From assembly GCF_900128475.1 (NCBI RefSeq), contig NZ_LT635836.1:200526-264525 (forward strand): 64,000 nucleotides of DNA, given 5' to 3'. Shown here in pieces: positions 44,288-54,179 of the stretch; positions within the stretch are counted from its first letter, which is position 1; each line of letters begins with the position of its first letter. The stretch is from Mediterranea massiliensis (GTDB taxonomy: Bacteria; Bacteroidota; Bacteroidia; Bacteroidales; Bacteroidaceae). The notes below the pieces were generated by a model. The model was given only the letters and a program-made list of their open reading frames with translations, was not told the DNA's origin and searched no databases. A program made the translations under genes and the position numbers.

Positions 44288-46882
44288 ATGAACTTTAACA
44301 ACTTTACCATCAAAGCGCAGGAAGCCGTACAGGAGGCTGTGAACCTGGTACAACGCCGGGGGCAGCAAGCCATCGAGCCGGTACACCTGCTGCAGGGAGT
44401 GATGAAGGTGGGCGAAAACGTCACCAACTTCATCTTCCAGAAGCTGGGTATGAATCCCCAGCAGATAGAGCTGGTTCTGGACAAGCAGATCGAATCGCTG
44501 CCCAAGGTTTCGGGCGGAGAACCCTACTTGAGCCGTGAGACCAACGAAGTGCTGCAGAAAGCCTTGGACTATTCCAAGGGACTGAACGACGAGTTCGTTT
44601 CACTGGAACCCATCCTGCTGGCCCTGCTCACCGTCAAGAGCACCGCATCGAGCATTCTGAAAGATGCCGGTATGACCGAAAAGGAACTGCGTACAGCCAT
44701 CAGTGAACTGCGTCAAGGCTCGAAGGTCACTTCACAGTCGAGCGAAGACACCTACCAGTCGCTGGAAAAGTACGCCATCAACCTGATAGATGCCGCCCGG
44801 AACGGCAAGCTCGACCCGGTCATCGGCCGTGACGAGGAGATTCGACGGGTTCTGCAGATATTGAGCCGTCGTACCAAGAACAATCCTATCCTGATTGGTG
44901 AACCGGGTACCGGTAAGACCGCCATCGTAGAAGGGCTGGCACAACGAATCCTTCGCGGGGATGTGCCCGAAAACTTGAAGAACAAGCAACTCTACTCCCT
45001 GGATATGGGTGCACTGGTAGCCGGTGCCAAGTACAAAGGAGAGTTCGAGGAACGTCTGAAGGCTGTCATCAACGAAGTGAAACAGTCCGAAGGAAACATC
45101 ATCCTCTTCATCGATGAAATCCATACCCTGGTAGGCGCCGGTAAGGGTGAAGGTGCCATGGATGCCGCCAACATCCTGAAGCCGGCCTTGGCTCGTGGCG
45201 AGGTACGTAGCATCGGTGCCACGACGCTTGACGAATACCAGAAGTATTTCGAGAAGGACAAGGCCCTCGAACGTCGTTTCCAGACCGTCATGGTCAACGA
45301 ACCCGATACGCTGAGCACCATCTCCATCCTGCGTGGATTGAAGGAGCGTTATGAGAACCATCACCACGTGCGTATCAAAGACGATGCCATCATTGCCGCC
45401 GTCGAGTTAAGTAACCGGTACATCACCGACCGTTTCCTTCCCGACAAGGCCATCGACCTGATGGATGAAGCTGCCGCCAAGCTGCGTATGGAAGTAGACT
45501 CTGTCCCCGAAGAACTGGATGAAATTTCACGTAAGATCAAGCAACTTGAAATCGAACGTGAAGCCATCAAGCGGGAGGACGACCAGGCCAAACTGGAACA
45601 GATCGGCAAGGAACTTGCTGAACTCAAGGAACAGGAAAGCTCCTACAAAGCCAAATGGCAGAGCGAAAAGACATTGGTCAACAAGATACAGCAGAACAAG
45701 GTCGAAATCGAAAACCTGAAGTTCGAAGCCGAGAAGGCCGAACGCGAAGGCGACTACGGCAAGGTAGCCGAAATCCGTTACGGCAAGCTGCAGGCCCTGA
45801 ACAAAGAAATCGAAGAAACCCAGCAGAAGCTTCATCAGATGCAGGGCGATAACGCCATGATCAAGGAGGAAGTCGATGCCGAAGACATTGCCGACGTCGT
45901 ATCTCGTTGGACGGGTATACCGGTCAGCAAGATGCTGCAAAGCGAAAAGGAGAAACTCCTCCATCTGGAAGAAGAGCTCCACAAGCGTGTCATCGGTCAG
46001 GACGAGGCCATCGAGGCCGTAGCCGATGCCGTACGCCGCAGCCGTGCCGGTTTACAAGACCCCAAACGGCCTATCGGTTCCTTCCTCTTCCTCGGTACGA
46101 CCGGTGTCGGTAAGACTGAATTGGCCAAGGCCTTGGCCGAATTCCTGTTCGACGACGAAACCATGATGACCCGTATCGACATGAGCGAGTATCAGGAGAA
46201 GCACAGCGTTTCCCGTCTGGTCGGAGCGCCTCCCGGATACGTCGGCTACGATGAAGGCGGACAGCTGACCGAAGCTGTTCGGCGGAAACCATACTCCGTT
46301 GTTCTGTTCGATGAAATCGAGAAGGCCCACCCCGATGTATTCAACATCCTGTTGCAGGTACTCGATGACGGACGTCTGACCGACAACAAGGGCCGGACGG
46401 TGAACTTCAAGAACACCATCATCATCATGACCTCCAACATGGGTAGCTCCTACATCCAGAGCCAGATGGAGAAGATGAACGGCAGTAACAAAGAGCAGAT
46501 TGTGGAAGAGACCAAGCGCGAAGTGATGAACATGTTGAAGAAGACCATACGGCCCGAGTTCCTCAACCGTATCGACGAGACCATCATGTTCCTGCCGCTT
46601 ACCGAATCGCAGATCCGTCAGATTGTAACGTTGCAGATCAACAACGTTCGCCGCATGCTCGAAGGCAATGGCGTAGAGCTCCAGCTCACCGATGCCGCTA
46701 TCAGCTTCCTGGCCCAGGCCGGTTTCGATCCCGAGTTCGGTGCCCGTCCTGTCAAGCGTGCCATCCAGCACTACCTGCTCAACGACCTCTCCAAGAAGTT
46801 ACTGGCGCAGGAAGTGGACCGCAATAAGCCCATTATTGTAGACGTCAACGCTACCAAGGATGGACTCGTATTTAAGAATTGA
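44288..46882 (+). CDS. clpB: ATP-dependent disaggregase ClpB
   Basis: 864 aa, full length. N-terminal Clp-N repeats ([20 protein letters not shown]), first AAA domain with GEPGTGKT, a long coiled-coil middle domain (about 405-525), second AAA domain with GTTGVGKT and the C-terminal ClpB D2-small domain. Works with DnaK to rescue aggregated proteins. ATG at 44288 is chosen on homology; the same frame is open about 760 nt upstream, but that part is antisense to the hypothetical gene and not ClpB-like. AAAGGAG-like sequence lies before the start. Confidence 0.97.
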   Translation: MNFNNFTIKAQEAVQEAVNLVQRRGQQAIEPVHLLQGVMKVGENVTNFIFQKLGMNPQQIELVLDKQIESLPKVSGGEPYLSRETNEVLQKALDYSKGLNDEFVSLEPILLALLTVKSTASSILKDAGMTEKELRTAISELRQGSKVTSQSSEDTYQSLEKYAINLIDAARNGKLDPVIGRDEEIRRVLQILSRRTKNNPILIGEPGTGKTAIVEGLAQRILRGDVPENLKNKQLYSLDMGALVAGAKYKGEFEERLKAVINEVKQSEGNIILFIDEIHTLVGAGKGEGAMDAANILKPALARGEVRSIGATTLDEYQKYFEKDKALERRFQTVMVNEPDTLSTISILRGLKERYENHHHVRIKDDAIIAAVELSNRYITDRFLPDKAIDLMDEAAAKLRMEVDSVPEELDEISRKIKQLEIEREAIKREDDQAKLEQIGKELAELKEQESSYKAKWQSEKTLVNKIQQNKVEIENLKFEAEKAEREGDYGKVAEIRYGKLQALNKEIEETQQKLHQMQGDNAMIKEEVDAEDIADVVSRWTGIPVSKMLQSEKEKLLHLEEELHKRVIGQDEAIEAVADAVRRSRAGLQDPKRPIGSFLFLGTTGVGKTELAKALAEFLFDDETMMTRIDMSEYQEKHSVSRLVGAPPGYVGYDEGGQLTEAVRRKPYSVVLFDEIEKAHPDVFNILLQVLDDGRLTDNKGRTVNFKNTIIIMTSNMGSSYIQSQMEKMNGSNKEQIVEETKREVMNMLKKTIRPEFLNRIDETIMFLPLTESQIRQIVTLQINNVRRMLEGNGVELQLTDAAISFLAQAGFDPEFGARPVKRAIQHYLLNDLSKKLLAQEVDRNKPIIVDVNATKDGLVFKN

Positions 46883-46901
46883 ACCAATCTTCTATAAAAA
46901 G

Positions 46902-46933
46902 AAAACCCCGAAGGAATTGTCCTTCGGGGTTTT
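46902..46933 (+). terminator. rho-independent terminator after clpB
   Basis: AAAACCCCGAAGGA (46902-46915), loop ATTG, TCCTTCGGGGTTTT (46920-46933), then CTTTTT. The A-run on the left also lets it serve the convergent DUF5606 gene. Confidence 0.93.
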
Positions 46934-46953
46934 CTTTTTATATATCTAATCAA

Positions 46954-47376
46954 TTACTTATCACTCTCTTCCTCTTCTGCAGCTTCTTCCTCAAAATCAG
47001 TCAAACCGGCATTGACCAGCAGGTTGTACCAGGAAATCAGCTTCTTGATGTCGGACACATGCACGCGGTCGCGGTCGTAGTTGGGAAGTACTTCGGCCAG
47101 ATAGGCACCCAGCTCCTTAGCAGATGCTTTCTTGACATCCAAAGCGGCCACCGCACCGTTCTCCTTGGTTTTCATGGCCTGCAGAACCTGCTGCAAGGGA
47201 ACATCGTCACCATCGGTATACATGGCAATGTCACCCAAGGAGATGATTTTCTCGTTGCCGTAGGCCGGAAGGCGTTTCTTGTCGGCAATCGACTCCACAA
47301 TCAACATATTCTTTCCTCTGGAAACCAGTCTGTACAAACCAGGCTTCCCAGAAATAGACAAAATAGTCTTCAACAT
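46954..47376 (-). CDS. DUF5606 family protein
   Basis: 140 aa, Bacteroidetes-specific. N-terminal small beta-rich domain (MLKTILSISGKPGLYRLVSRGKNMLIVESI), then a helical part with VLPNYDRDRVHVSDIKKLISWYNLL and an acidic end EEEAAEEEESDK. Function unknown; cytoplasmic by lack of signal. -7 box at 47407-47414. Confidence 0.88.
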   Translation of the reverse strand: MLKTILSISGKPGLYRLVSRGKNMLIVESIADKKRLPAYGNEKIISLGDIAMYTDGDDVPLQQVLQAMKTKENGAVAALDVKKASAKELGAYLAEVLPNYDRDRVHVSDIKKLISWYNLLVNAGLTDFEEEAAEEEESDK

Positions 47377-47406
47377 AGTCTTTGTTCTATTTAAACTTGA
47401 ATGTTA

Positions 47407-47414
47407 CAAAAATA
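47407..47414 (-). promoter_or_regulatory. -7 box of the DUF5606 gene
   Basis: Minus-strand TATTTTTG, 30 nt before the ATG. Confidence 0.45.
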
Positions 47415-47437
47415 AATTAGGTAATGCCTGAAATCGT

Positions 47438-47461
47438 CCTGCCGGGCCGGCGGCCCGCAGG
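47438..47461 (-). terminator. GC-rich hairpin after coaE
   Basis: CCTGCCGGGCC / GGCCCGCAGG with one bulged base, 2 nt past the coaE stop on the minus strand. There is no U-run, so it may only protect the 3' end of the operon mRNA. Confidence 0.45.
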
Positions 47462-47463
47462 CT

Positions 47464-48078
47464 TCATTCGCGGCGACAAAGGTAATCAATATTTTTATAT
47501 AGTGAAGAAATTAGAGACAAAACCTGTGGTATCAGGGGCTTTTCGCCATCGTTCACAATGACAAAGTCGGACAAGCGGCACTTCTCCCCATCGTCCATCT
47601 GGCTGCGAATGCGCTGTTCTATCGACTCGCGCGAAGAAGCATCGCGCTCCATGGCCCGACGGATGCGCACTTCGAGGGGAGCACTGACCATGACCACCAC
47701 ATCCACTTCCCGACGGAAACCGGCTTCCAACAGGATGGCCGACTCCATACCGACCCACCTGTCGGAAGCATGCAACCGACACCAGCGGCGAAAATCGTCC
47801 TTGACCCGCGGATGCACAATGCCGTTCACACGGGCGGCATGGACGGCACTGCCAAAGATATAGGAGGCCAGCAAAGGCTTGTTCAGCCGACCGCCCTGAT
47901 AAACGTCCTCTCCCAAAAGGGAAACCAGTTCCCGACGGATCTGAACATCTTCCACCATCAGCCGACGGGTCTCGATATCCGAGATATAGACCGGCACGCC
48001 CATCAACTCCAACAGACGGGAGACGACACTCTTGCCACTGCCAATGCCGCCGGTAATTCCGATTCTAATAGCTGCCAT
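47464..48078 (-). CDS. coaE: dephospho-CoA kinase
   Basis: 204 aa. P-loop [21 protein letters not shown] at the N-terminus and the CoaE LID/substrate segments ([39 protein letters not shown]). Last step of CoA synthesis. Start overlaps the end of the YbbR gene by 14 nt. Last gene of nusB-yajC-ybbR-coaE. Confidence 0.95.
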   Translation of the reverse strand: MAAIRIGITGGIGSGKSVVSRLLELMGVPVYISDIETRRLMVEDVQIRRELVSLLGEDVYQGGRLNKPLLASYIFGSAVHAARVNGIVHPRVKDDFRRWCRLHASDRWVGMESAILLEAGFRREVDVVVMVSAPLEVRIRRAMERDASSRESIEQRIRSQMDDGEKCRLSDFVIVNDGEKPLIPQVLSLISSLYKNIDYLCRRE

Positions 48079-49087
48079 AATCCGATGTACCTACCTGTTC
48101 TATCAGAAAATCTACCTGCTCGGGGTTGAACCGTACATGACTGATCCCCTCGGGCAGTTTCTTCAGTTTGACCGTATACTTGTTGTCGCCCAAACCAACC
48201 AGCTCTTCGTATGAAACAACCAGATGAAAGTCGTCGGCCGTAACCTGACGGAAACGCCCCACGCCAATCTGGAAAGAAATCTGCACTTTGGAAGGGAATG
48301 CTCTCAGCTCCTTGCCTGCCGGGAAGTTGATGCCTTTCAAAGGTACTTCCACCGTTTTCTCCGTATACATGTCTACCGGCAGCATAAGGTTGACCGAAGC
48401 AGGCACATACTTCACTCCCCGTCGCACCTCCAAACTGACCTGACGACGAAGGGTATCGGTTATGTTCTCCAATTGCAAGGCCTGCGTGTAGGCTGCTGTG
48501 ATGGTGTCCAGCACACCGGCTGGAGCATATACCCTTACAGAATCTGGAGTAAAGACGGTATCGGGCAGATAGTATTGCAGGCCGGCCTCTACCCGCCCCT
48601 GCAGCCTGACAGGCACCCATTTGGACTCGCCCGTAGAATAATAGTATTCCAAGGTATCGGGCTTCATGGAGAGCAGAGTCGTAGAGGCGTTCAGCTGGGC
48701 CGTCACCTTCTTCTGAATCTGCGAGGTGAGTATCTTGACGTGAGTATTGGCCGACTTGTACTCGGAGAAGTCGAGGGTAGCGGGATAGAAACTCTTGCCC
48801 AGCATGTAGTTGAGCAGGACAGTTCCCTTGTCGCGTACCCTTACACGCAATTCCGAAACGGGTTCCGAAGTGATGACCACGTCCTCGGGTACGTTCTTCA
48901 GACGTACAGGGACGGAAAACTCCGTTTCGTAGTCGTTGTTCAGGGTCTGTAACAGCCAGAAACCGGCCGCGATAAAGAAGAAAACCAAAAAAACAAAGAA
49001 CTCCCGGCTCTTGTCACTGAGCAGGAAGTCCTTTGTCTGTTTTCTGATTCTTATATAAAGCCGCTTTATGTTCCTCTGTTCGAACAT
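48065..49087 (-). CDS. YbbR-like domain protein (CdaR-like)
   Basis: 340 aa. One N-terminal transmembrane segment (about 30-47, [20 protein letters not shown]), then YbbR-type repeats outside the membrane ([55 protein letters not shown]). CdaR of Firmicutes controls the c-di-AMP cyclase CdaA; no cyclase gene is adjacent here, so the partner is unknown. Conserved order with yajC and coaE is typical of Bacteroidetes. Confidence 0.88.
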   Translation of the reverse strand: MFEQRNIKRLYIRIRKQTKDFLLSDKSREFFVFLVFFFIAAGFWLLQTLNNDYETEFSVPVRLKNVPEDVVITSEPVSELRVRVRDKGTVLLNYMLGKSFYPATLDFSEYKSANTHVKILTSQIQKKVTAQLNASTTLLSMKPDTLEYYYSTGESKWVPVRLQGRVEAGLQYYLPDTVFTPDSVRVYAPAGVLDTITAAYTQALQLENITDTLRRQVSLEVRRGVKYVPASVNLMLPVDMYTEKTVEVPLKGINFPAGKELRAFPSKVQISFQIGVGRFRQVTADDFHLVVSYEELVGLGDNKYTVKLKKLPEGISHVRFNPEQVDFLIEQVGTSDYGSY

Positions 49088-49103
49088 GAGCTTTCACTTT
49101 AGA

Positions 49104-49433
49104 TTATTTACCGGCCTGGCTGCTGTTGGCATCGGCAGCGGCGGCAAAAATAGAATTTTTGTCGATACGGATCTTGACGTTCGAAGCGATTTCCAGTATT
49201 ACATCGTTATCGTTGATTTCTTTGATCACGCCATGGATACCACCAGCAGTGATTACCTTCTGGTTAACCTGAAGTGATTTGCGGAAATTGGCAATTTCTT
49301 TCTGTTTCTTGTTCTGCGGACGGATCATAAAGAAATACATGATGGCAAACATGGCAATCAGCATGATCCACGTCCATTCAGCACCGCCTCCCGATACGGA
49401 AGCCTGCAAGAGAAATACGGTCATTAAATTCAT
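49104..49433 (-). CDS. yajC: preprotein translocase subunit YajC
   Basis: 109 aa. One transmembrane helix (WTWIMLIAMFAIMYFFMI) followed by the RPQNKKQKE motif and the cytoplasmic YajC domain (KVITAGGIHGVIKEINDNDVILEIASNVKIRI). Accessory part of the SecDF-YajC complex. Between nusB (43 nt) and the YbbR gene (16 nt). Confidence 0.95.
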   Translation of the reverse strand: MNLMTVFLLQASVSGGGAEWTWIMLIAMFAIMYFFMIRPQNKKQKEIANFRKSLQVNQKVITAGGIHGVIKEINDNDVILEIASNVKIRIDKNSIFAAAADANSSQAGK

Positions 49434-49476
49434 AAAGGTTCTTCTGTTAGTTTTTAATTAGTGTCGGACAAAGTTA

Positions 49477-50403
49477 TCAGTTTTTCGACAACTTGCCCTC
49501 TTTTTTCAATTGATTAACAATTCCGTCCAACGTACCGTTCACGAAACTGCCGCTCTTGGGCGTGCTGTACACCTTGGCAATATCCACATACTCGTTCAGC
49601 GACACGCTGACAGGGATGTTGGGGAAGCTCAGGATTTCGGCCAACGCGCACTGCATGATGATGACGTCCATAAAAGCCACACGATCCAGATCCCAATTGC
49701 GGGTATTCTCACTGATGAGATGACGGTAGTAGTCGCAGTTCAGGATGGTACGACGGAACAGGCGGCGGGCAAACTCGCGATCCTCGTCGTCCTTGAACTC
49801 AGGCAACAGGGGCTGGTCGGCTCCGTTCTTTTCGTCGAAGCGTTTGATGGTCTTCAGCACAAAGGTGTCGACAATCTCCTTGTCGTCGTTCCAATACAGA
49901 CTCTGGTCTTCGAGCAGAGCGTCGAGGTCGGCGTTGTTGAAGACGAAAGTCTTGTAGAGCTTGCGCCACAATTCACGGTCGGCTTCATACGAACGGTCGT
50001 CCGAAGCCATGTATTCCTTATAGATGTCTGAAGCCGTAATTTTTTCGTAAAGGCCCTTCACGAAATCTTCGTCGTTGTCCCACGAGCGCTTCTGGTTGGA
50101 CATGAAGTCGAGCAACTGCTTGTTCACCTCCAGCTGGGCGATAAACTTGTTTTCCACAAACTTGGTGTTTGGGTGCAAATCCTCCGGCGTAGGAGCCAGC
50201 TTGGCCTTGCCGGCCGCAATGCGCTTCTGCGCATAGTTCGTCACTGCCATCATCAGCATCAGCAGGTAGTTGTACAGGTCATAAGCCTTGGAAAGGCTGA
50301 AGAACAACTCTTTCTCCGCTGAGTCCAAATTTTTACTGCCGTTCTGATAATAAGCATATACAATCTGTATAATCTTAAGACGAATAAGAACTCTGTTAAT
50401 CAT
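49477..50403 (-). CDS. nusB: transcription antitermination factor NusB, long form
   Basis: 308 aa, about twice the usual 140. The C-terminal part has the NusB RNA-binding fold (NWDLDRVAFMDVIIMQCALAEILSFPNIPVSVSLNEYVDIAKVYSTPKSGSFVNG in pieces); the N-terminal part starts MINRVLIRLKIIQIVYAYYQNG, then a helical extension of about 150 residues typical of Bacteroidetes. Binds boxA of rRNA leaders with NusE. First gene of the operon, with a promoter at 50439-50469. Confidence 0.93.
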   Translation of the reverse strand: MINRVLIRLKIIQIVYAYYQNGSKNLDSAEKELFFSLSKAYDLYNYLLMLMMAVTNYAQKRIAAGKAKLAPTPEDLHPNTKFVENKFIAQLEVNKQLLDFMSNQKRSWDNDEDFVKGLYEKITASDIYKEYMASDDRSYEADRELWRKLYKTFVFNNADLDALLEDQSLYWNDDKEIVDTFVLKTIKRFDEKNGADQPLLPEFKDDEDREFARRLFRRTILNCDYYRHLISENTRNWDLDRVAFMDVIIMQCALAEILSFPNIPVSVSLNEYVDIAKVYSTPKSGSFVNGTLDGIVNQLKKEGKLSKN

Positions 50404-50438
50404 AATGTGTTCAGTAAATACGGTTGTTTAACAGGGCA

Positions 50439-50469
50439 CAAAAGTAGGCATTTTTAATGACTTGACATA
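50439..50469 (-). promoter_or_regulatory. promoter of the nusB operon
   Basis: Minus strand: -7 TACTTTTG (50439-50446), 19-nt spacer, -33 TATG (50466-50469, three of four bases), 35 nt before the ATG. Confidence 0.6.
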
Positions 50470-50617
50470 AATAAATCGCTTTTTTTATTGCAGAAGTTGA
50501 TAATCCGCCCGTTTTCTTTTGACAGTTGAAAAAAAATCGTCAATTTTGACCCCCGAAACCAAAAATTGGGAAAACATAACATCAGACCTTTTTTTATTAT
50601 ATATAAAGTAGTAGATT

Positions 50618-51028
50618 ATGGAAGAAGAGTGGAAAAAGAAAAACGGAGGAGAGTCTAACGACAAGGAAATAGTATTTTCACAAGCCATCAAGGCTGGAAA
50701 GCGCATTTATTACCTGGATGTAAAGAAAAACAGAAAAGACGAAATGTTCCTTGCCATCACGGAGAGCAAGAAAATCGTCAGCGGCGAAGGAGAGGATTCA
50801 CAAGTCAGCTTCGAAAAGCACAAGATTTTCCTTTATCAGGAAGACTTTGACAAGTTCATGAACGGATTGGAGCAATCCATCCACTTCATCCAAAGCCAGC
50901 AGGGATATCACGTCGCTCCCCGCTATGCGGAAAAAGAGAACCTGCAGGAGGGTACGCCAACAGCAGCCAAGGACGAGACATCCGCCTCGACGCTGGACGA
51001 CGAAATCAAGATTGACATCGATTTTTAA
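50618..51028 (+). CDS. PUR-family (DUF3276) DNA/RNA-binding protein
   Basis: 136 aa. Contains the PUR-alpha-like core: IVFSQAIKAGKRIYYLDVKKNRKDEMFLAITES and a second half with FEKHKIFLYQEDFDKFMNGLEQSIHFI, then a disordered tail. PUR proteins bind purine-rich single-stranded nucleic acid. Common single-copy gene of Bacteroidetes. The rplY promoter overlaps its final stretch. Confidence 0.92.
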   Translation: MEEEWKKKNGGESNDKEIVFSQAIKAGKRIYYLDVKKNRKDEMFLAITESKKIVSGEGEDSQVSFEKHKIFLYQEDFDKFMNGLEQSIHFIQSQQGYHVAPRYAEKENLQEGTPTAAKDETSASTLDDEIKIDIDF

Positions 51029-51037
51029 CCGCAACCC

Positions 51038-51068
51038 TTTGATAATTCAAAAAGAAGCAGTACTTTTG
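51038..51068 (+). promoter_or_regulatory. sigma-ABfr-type promoter of rplY
   Basis: -33 TTTG (51038-51041), 19-nt spacer, -7 TACTTTTG (51061-51068), about 100 nt before the ATG at 51170. One of the best matches in the window. Confidence 0.8.
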
Positions 51069-51169
51069 CACCGCTTTTTTACAGCATGTGTGGCCAAGCC
51101 GCATCGTGTGATGGTGAATTAAGCAAAAACAATTACTTAATTTAGAGTAACACAAAAACATTAATCCAA

Positions 51170-51760
51170 ATGAAATCAATTGAAGTAAAAGGAACTGCAA
51201 GAACCATTGCAGAACGTTCTTCGGAACAAGCAAGAGCCTTGAAGGCCATTCGTAAAGACAACGGTGTACCCTGTGTACTTTATGGTGGTGGTGAAAACAT
51301 CCACTTCACTGTACCCGCCGATGGTCTGCGCAACTTGGTTTACACGCCGCACATTTATGTAGTAGACCTGGTTATCGACGGCAAGAAATACAACGCCATC
51401 ATGAAAGATATCCAGTTCCACCCTGTAAAAGACACCATCCTGCACGTAGACTTCTATCAGATTGACGAAAGCAAACCTATCGTCATGGAAGTTCCCGTTC
51501 AGCTCGAAGGCCTGGCCGAAGGTGTGAAGGCCGGTGGTAAGCTGGCCCTGCAGATGCGCAAGCTGAAAGTGAAAGCCCTCTACAACGTCATCCCCGAAAG
51601 ACTGGTGGTAAACGTATCTCACCTGGGTCTGGGCAAGACAGTAAAGGTTGGCGAACTGAGCTACGAAGGTCTGGAGCTGCTGAACGCCAAGGAAGCCGTG
51701 GTTTGCGCCGTTAAGCTGACACGTGCCGCAAGAGGTGCTGCCGCCGCAAACAACCAATAA
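51170..51760 (+). CDS. rplY: 50S ribosomal protein L25/CTC
   Basis: 196 aa, the long CTC form. N-terminal L25 domain binds 5S rRNA (IEVKGTARTIAERSSEQARALKAIRKDNGVPCVLYGG), followed by the TL5/CTC C-terminal domain (VMEVPVQLEGLAEGVKAGGKLALQMRKLKVKAL). Leader of about 100 nt between promoter and start. Terminator at 51796-51871. Confidence 0.96.
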   Translation: MKSIEVKGTARTIAERSSEQARALKAIRKDNGVPCVLYGGGENIHFTVPADGLRNLVYTPHIYVVDLVIDGKKYNAIMKDIQFHPVKDTILHVDFYQIDESKPIVMEVPVQLEGLAEGVKAGGKLALQMRKLKVKALYNVIPERLVVNVSHLGLGKTVKVGELSYEGLELLNAKEAVVCAVKLTRAARGAAAANNQ

Positions 51761-51795
51761 AAGTGCTGCCCTGAAAAAGGGACAATCCTCATAAG

Positions 51796-51871
51796 GTACG
51801 CGGATTAACGCAGAGACGCAGATTTGAATTACACAATCCGCGGAAATCTGCGATAATCCGCGTACTTTTTT
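51796..51871 (+). terminator. long hairpin terminator after rplY
   Basis: Arms 51796-51814 and 51847-51865 match in 18 of 19 positions (GTACGCGGATTAnCGCAGA), followed by TTTTTT. The arms are the GCGGATTAACGCAGA-type repeat; an inner CGCGGAAATCTGCG dyad lies in the loop. Confidence 0.85.
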
Positions 51872-51894
51872 ATCAGTTCTCGGACATACCACGA

Positions 51895-51961
51895 AGCTCC
51901 TCCAAGGAAAACGGCGGAATGTCCGAAGGAAAACAATGGGATACGCCAAGGAAAGCAATGC
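51895..51961. repeat. three imperfect 22-bp repeats with AAGGAAA core
   Basis: Three units of 22 bp (from about 51896), each with AAGGAAA at the tenth base: they resemble, in period and core, the five-unit array at 37148-37257. They lie between the rplY terminator and pth. Confidence 0.65.
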
Positions 51962-51991
51962 TTTTCCTTCCCCTGCAAATTTGAAAACAAG

Positions 51992-52555
51992 ATGAAATAC
52001 CTGATCGTAGGCCTTGGGAACATAGGCCCCGAATATCACGAAACCCGCCACAACATCGGCTTCATGGTGGTAGACGCCCTGGCACAAGAAGCAGGCGCCA
52101 CCTTCAAGGACGGACGTTACGGCTTCACCACCACCCTGTCGATAAAGGGACGCCAGCTGCTGCTGCTCAAGCCGTCCACCTATATGAACCTCAGCGGAAA
52201 CGCCGTGCGCTATTGGATGCAAAAGGAAAACATCCCGCTGGAGAACACGCTGATTGTAGTCGACGACCTGTCGCTTCCCTTCGGCACCCTGCGCCTGAAA
52301 GGAAAAGGAAGCGATGCCGGCCACAACGGACTGAAGCACATTGCCGCCACGCTGGGCACGCAAAACTATGCCCGCCTGCGCTTCGGCATCGGCAACGACT
52401 TTCCACGCGGCGGACAGATAGACTATGTACTGGGACACTTCACGGACGAAGACTGGAAGACCATGCCCGAACGTCTGAAGACCGCCGGCGAAATCGTGAA
52501 AAGCTTCTGCCTGGCAGGTATCGACATCACCATGAACCAATTCAACAAGAAATGA
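51992..52555 (+). CDS. pth: peptidyl-tRNA hydrolase
   Basis: 187 aa. [26 protein letters not shown] with catalytic His, [45 protein letters not shown]. Releases peptides from stalled peptidyl-tRNA. Its stop overlaps the start of the S4 gene as ATGA. Functional partner of the ribosome genes on either side. Confidence 0.96.
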   Translation: MKYLIVGLGNIGPEYHETRHNIGFMVVDALAQEAGATFKDGRYGFTTTLSIKGRQLLLLKPSTYMNLSGNAVRYWMQKENIPLENTLIVVDDLSLPFGTLRLKGKGSDAGHNGLKHIAATLGTQNYARLRFGIGNDFPRGGQIDYVLGHFTDEDWKTMPERLKTAGEIVKSFCLAGIDITMNQFNKK

Positions 52556-52983
52556 ACGACGCAAGAATAGACAAATGGATGTGGGCGGTACGCATCTTCA
52601 AGACACGCACCATCGCCGCCGAAGCCTGCAAAAAAGGTCGCATCAGTATCAACGGTGCCCAGGCCAAAGCCGCCCGCATGGTGAAGCCGGGCGACATCGT
52701 GCAGGTGCGCAAACCGCCAGTCACCTATTCGTTCAAGGTCCTCCAGCCTATCGAAAAACGGGTCGGAGCCAAGCTGGTATCTGAAATGATGGAGAATGTC
52801 ACGACTCCCGACCAATATGAATTGCTGGAAATGAGCCGCGTCAGTGGCTTTGTCAATCGGGCCAAAGGTACAGGTCGTCCCACCAAGAAAGACCGCCGCA
52901 GCCTTGAAGAATTTACCACACCCGAATTTATGGACGACTTCGATTTCGAATTCGATTTTGACGACAGCGAAGACGATGAATAA
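52552..52983 (+). CDS. S4-domain RNA-binding protein (Hsp15-like) with acidic tail
   Basis: 143 aa. S4 domain at the N-terminus ([31 protein letters not shown]), [20 protein letters not shown], then a basic linker and a very acidic end ([18 protein letters not shown]). Hsp15-like proteins bind free 50S subunits with a stuck peptidyl-tRNA, which fits its coupling to pth by a 4-nt overlap. Confidence 0.92.
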   Translation: MNDARIDKWMWAVRIFKTRTIAAEACKKGRISINGAQAKAARMVKPGDIVQVRKPPVTYSFKVLQPIEKRVGAKLVSEMMENVTTPDQYELLEMSRVSGFVNRAKGTGRPTKKDRRSLEEFTTPEFMDDFDFEFDFDDSEDDE

Positions 52984-53022
52984 CTACTGTAATTGTAACT
53001 GAACCCTAAAACGTCTTATACA

Positions 53023-54009
53023 ATGAAAAGAGAAAAAATCAGATGGGGCTTCATCGGTTGCGGAGAAGTGACCAAATACAAAAGCGGCCCTGCCTTCCAG
53101 AAGATAGAAGGATCGGAAGTGGTGGCCGTCATGAGCCGCAACGGTGCCAAAGCCAAAGCCTATGCCCAGGAACGCAACATACCCAAATGGTACGACGATG
53201 CCCAGGAACTGATTGACGACGAAGACGTCAATGCCGTCTACATCGCCACCCCCCCCTCCTCGCATGCCACCTATGCCATCATGTCCATGAAGGCCGGCAA
53301 GCCGGTCTACATCGAAAAACCGATGGCCGTCACCTACGAAGAATGTTGCCGTATTAACCGCATCTCCCAAGAAACAGGCGTGCCCTGCTTCGTGGCCTAC
53401 TACCGTCGCTATCTGCCTTACTTCCAGAAAGTGAAATCGCTCGTGGAAGAAGGTGCCATCGGCAACGTCATCAACATCCAGATACGTTTCGCACAACCTC
53501 CGCGCAACCTGGACTACAACCGCGAGAACTTGCCGTGGCGCGTACAGCCCGACATTGCCGGGGGAGGATATTTCTACGACCTGGCCCCTCATCAGATAGA
53601 CCTCCTGCAGGAAATCTTCGGATACATCCTTGAAGCCAGCGGATTCAAGAGCAACCGTGGCGGGCTCTATCAGGCCGAAGATACCATCAGTGCCTGCTTT
53701 CAGTTTGACAGCGGCTTGGTAGGAAGCGGTTCGTGGTGTTTCGTGGCTCATGACTCCGCCCGTGAAGACCGCATCGAAATCATCGGAGACAAAGGCATGA
53801 TCTGCTTTTCGGTCTTCACCTACGATCCCATTGCCCTCCATACAGAAAGAGGACGCGAAGAAATTCCGGTCGAAAACCCTGTTTACGTCCAACAACCACT
53901 CATCCAAGCCGTGGTAGACCACCTGTTGGGCAAGTCAATCTGCACCTGCGATGGCGAAAGTGCCACACTGACCAACTGGGTAATGGACAAAATCTTAGGG
54001 AAAATCTAA
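53023..54009 (+). CDS. Gfo/Idh/MocA family NAD(P)-dependent oxidoreductase
   Basis: 328 aa. Rossmann motif WGFIGCGEVTKYKSGPAFQ, EKPMAVTYEEC (the conserved EKP) and the C-terminal substrate domain with GGGYFYDLAPHQIDLLQEIFG. Members oxidise or reduce sugars and inositols; the substrate is not evident. Stands alone after the S4 gene (39 nt), before a BIME. Confidence 0.92.
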   Translation: MKREKIRWGFIGCGEVTKYKSGPAFQKIEGSEVVAVMSRNGAKAKAYAQERNIPKWYDDAQELIDDEDVNAVYIATPPSSHATYAIMSMKAGKPVYIEKPMAVTYEECCRINRISQETGVPCFVAYYRRYLPYFQKVKSLVEEGAIGNVINIQIRFAQPPRNLDYNRENLPWRVQPDIAGGGYFYDLAPHQIDLLQEIFGYILEASGFKSNRGGLYQAEDTISACFQFDSGLVGSGSWCFVAHDSAREDRIEIIGDKGMICFSVFTYDPIALHTERGREEIPVENPVYVQQPLIQAVVDHLLGKSICTCDGESATLTNWVMDKILGKI

Positions 54010-54062
54010 GGAAAGGCTGTCTGTAAAGAATGTATCGAATTAGAAAAAGGAAGTAAATGCAA

Positions 54063-54143
54063 CGTCATCCCGGCCTCGAGCCGGGATCTATTGCCTTACC
54101 AGCAACAGGCAAAATATGGATACCGCATCAAGTGCGGAATGAC
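54063..54143. repeat. BIME-like composite palindrome, second copy
   Basis: CGTCATCCCGGCCTCGAGCC hairpin half followed, after about 30 nt, by a GGATACCGCATCAAGTGCGG half. Nearly identical plan to 23693-23773. Lies between convergent genes and may help stop both transcripts. Confidence 0.75.
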
Positions 54144-54179
54144 AATAGATTAGTACTTTTTGTTATAGCCCCTCACGGA

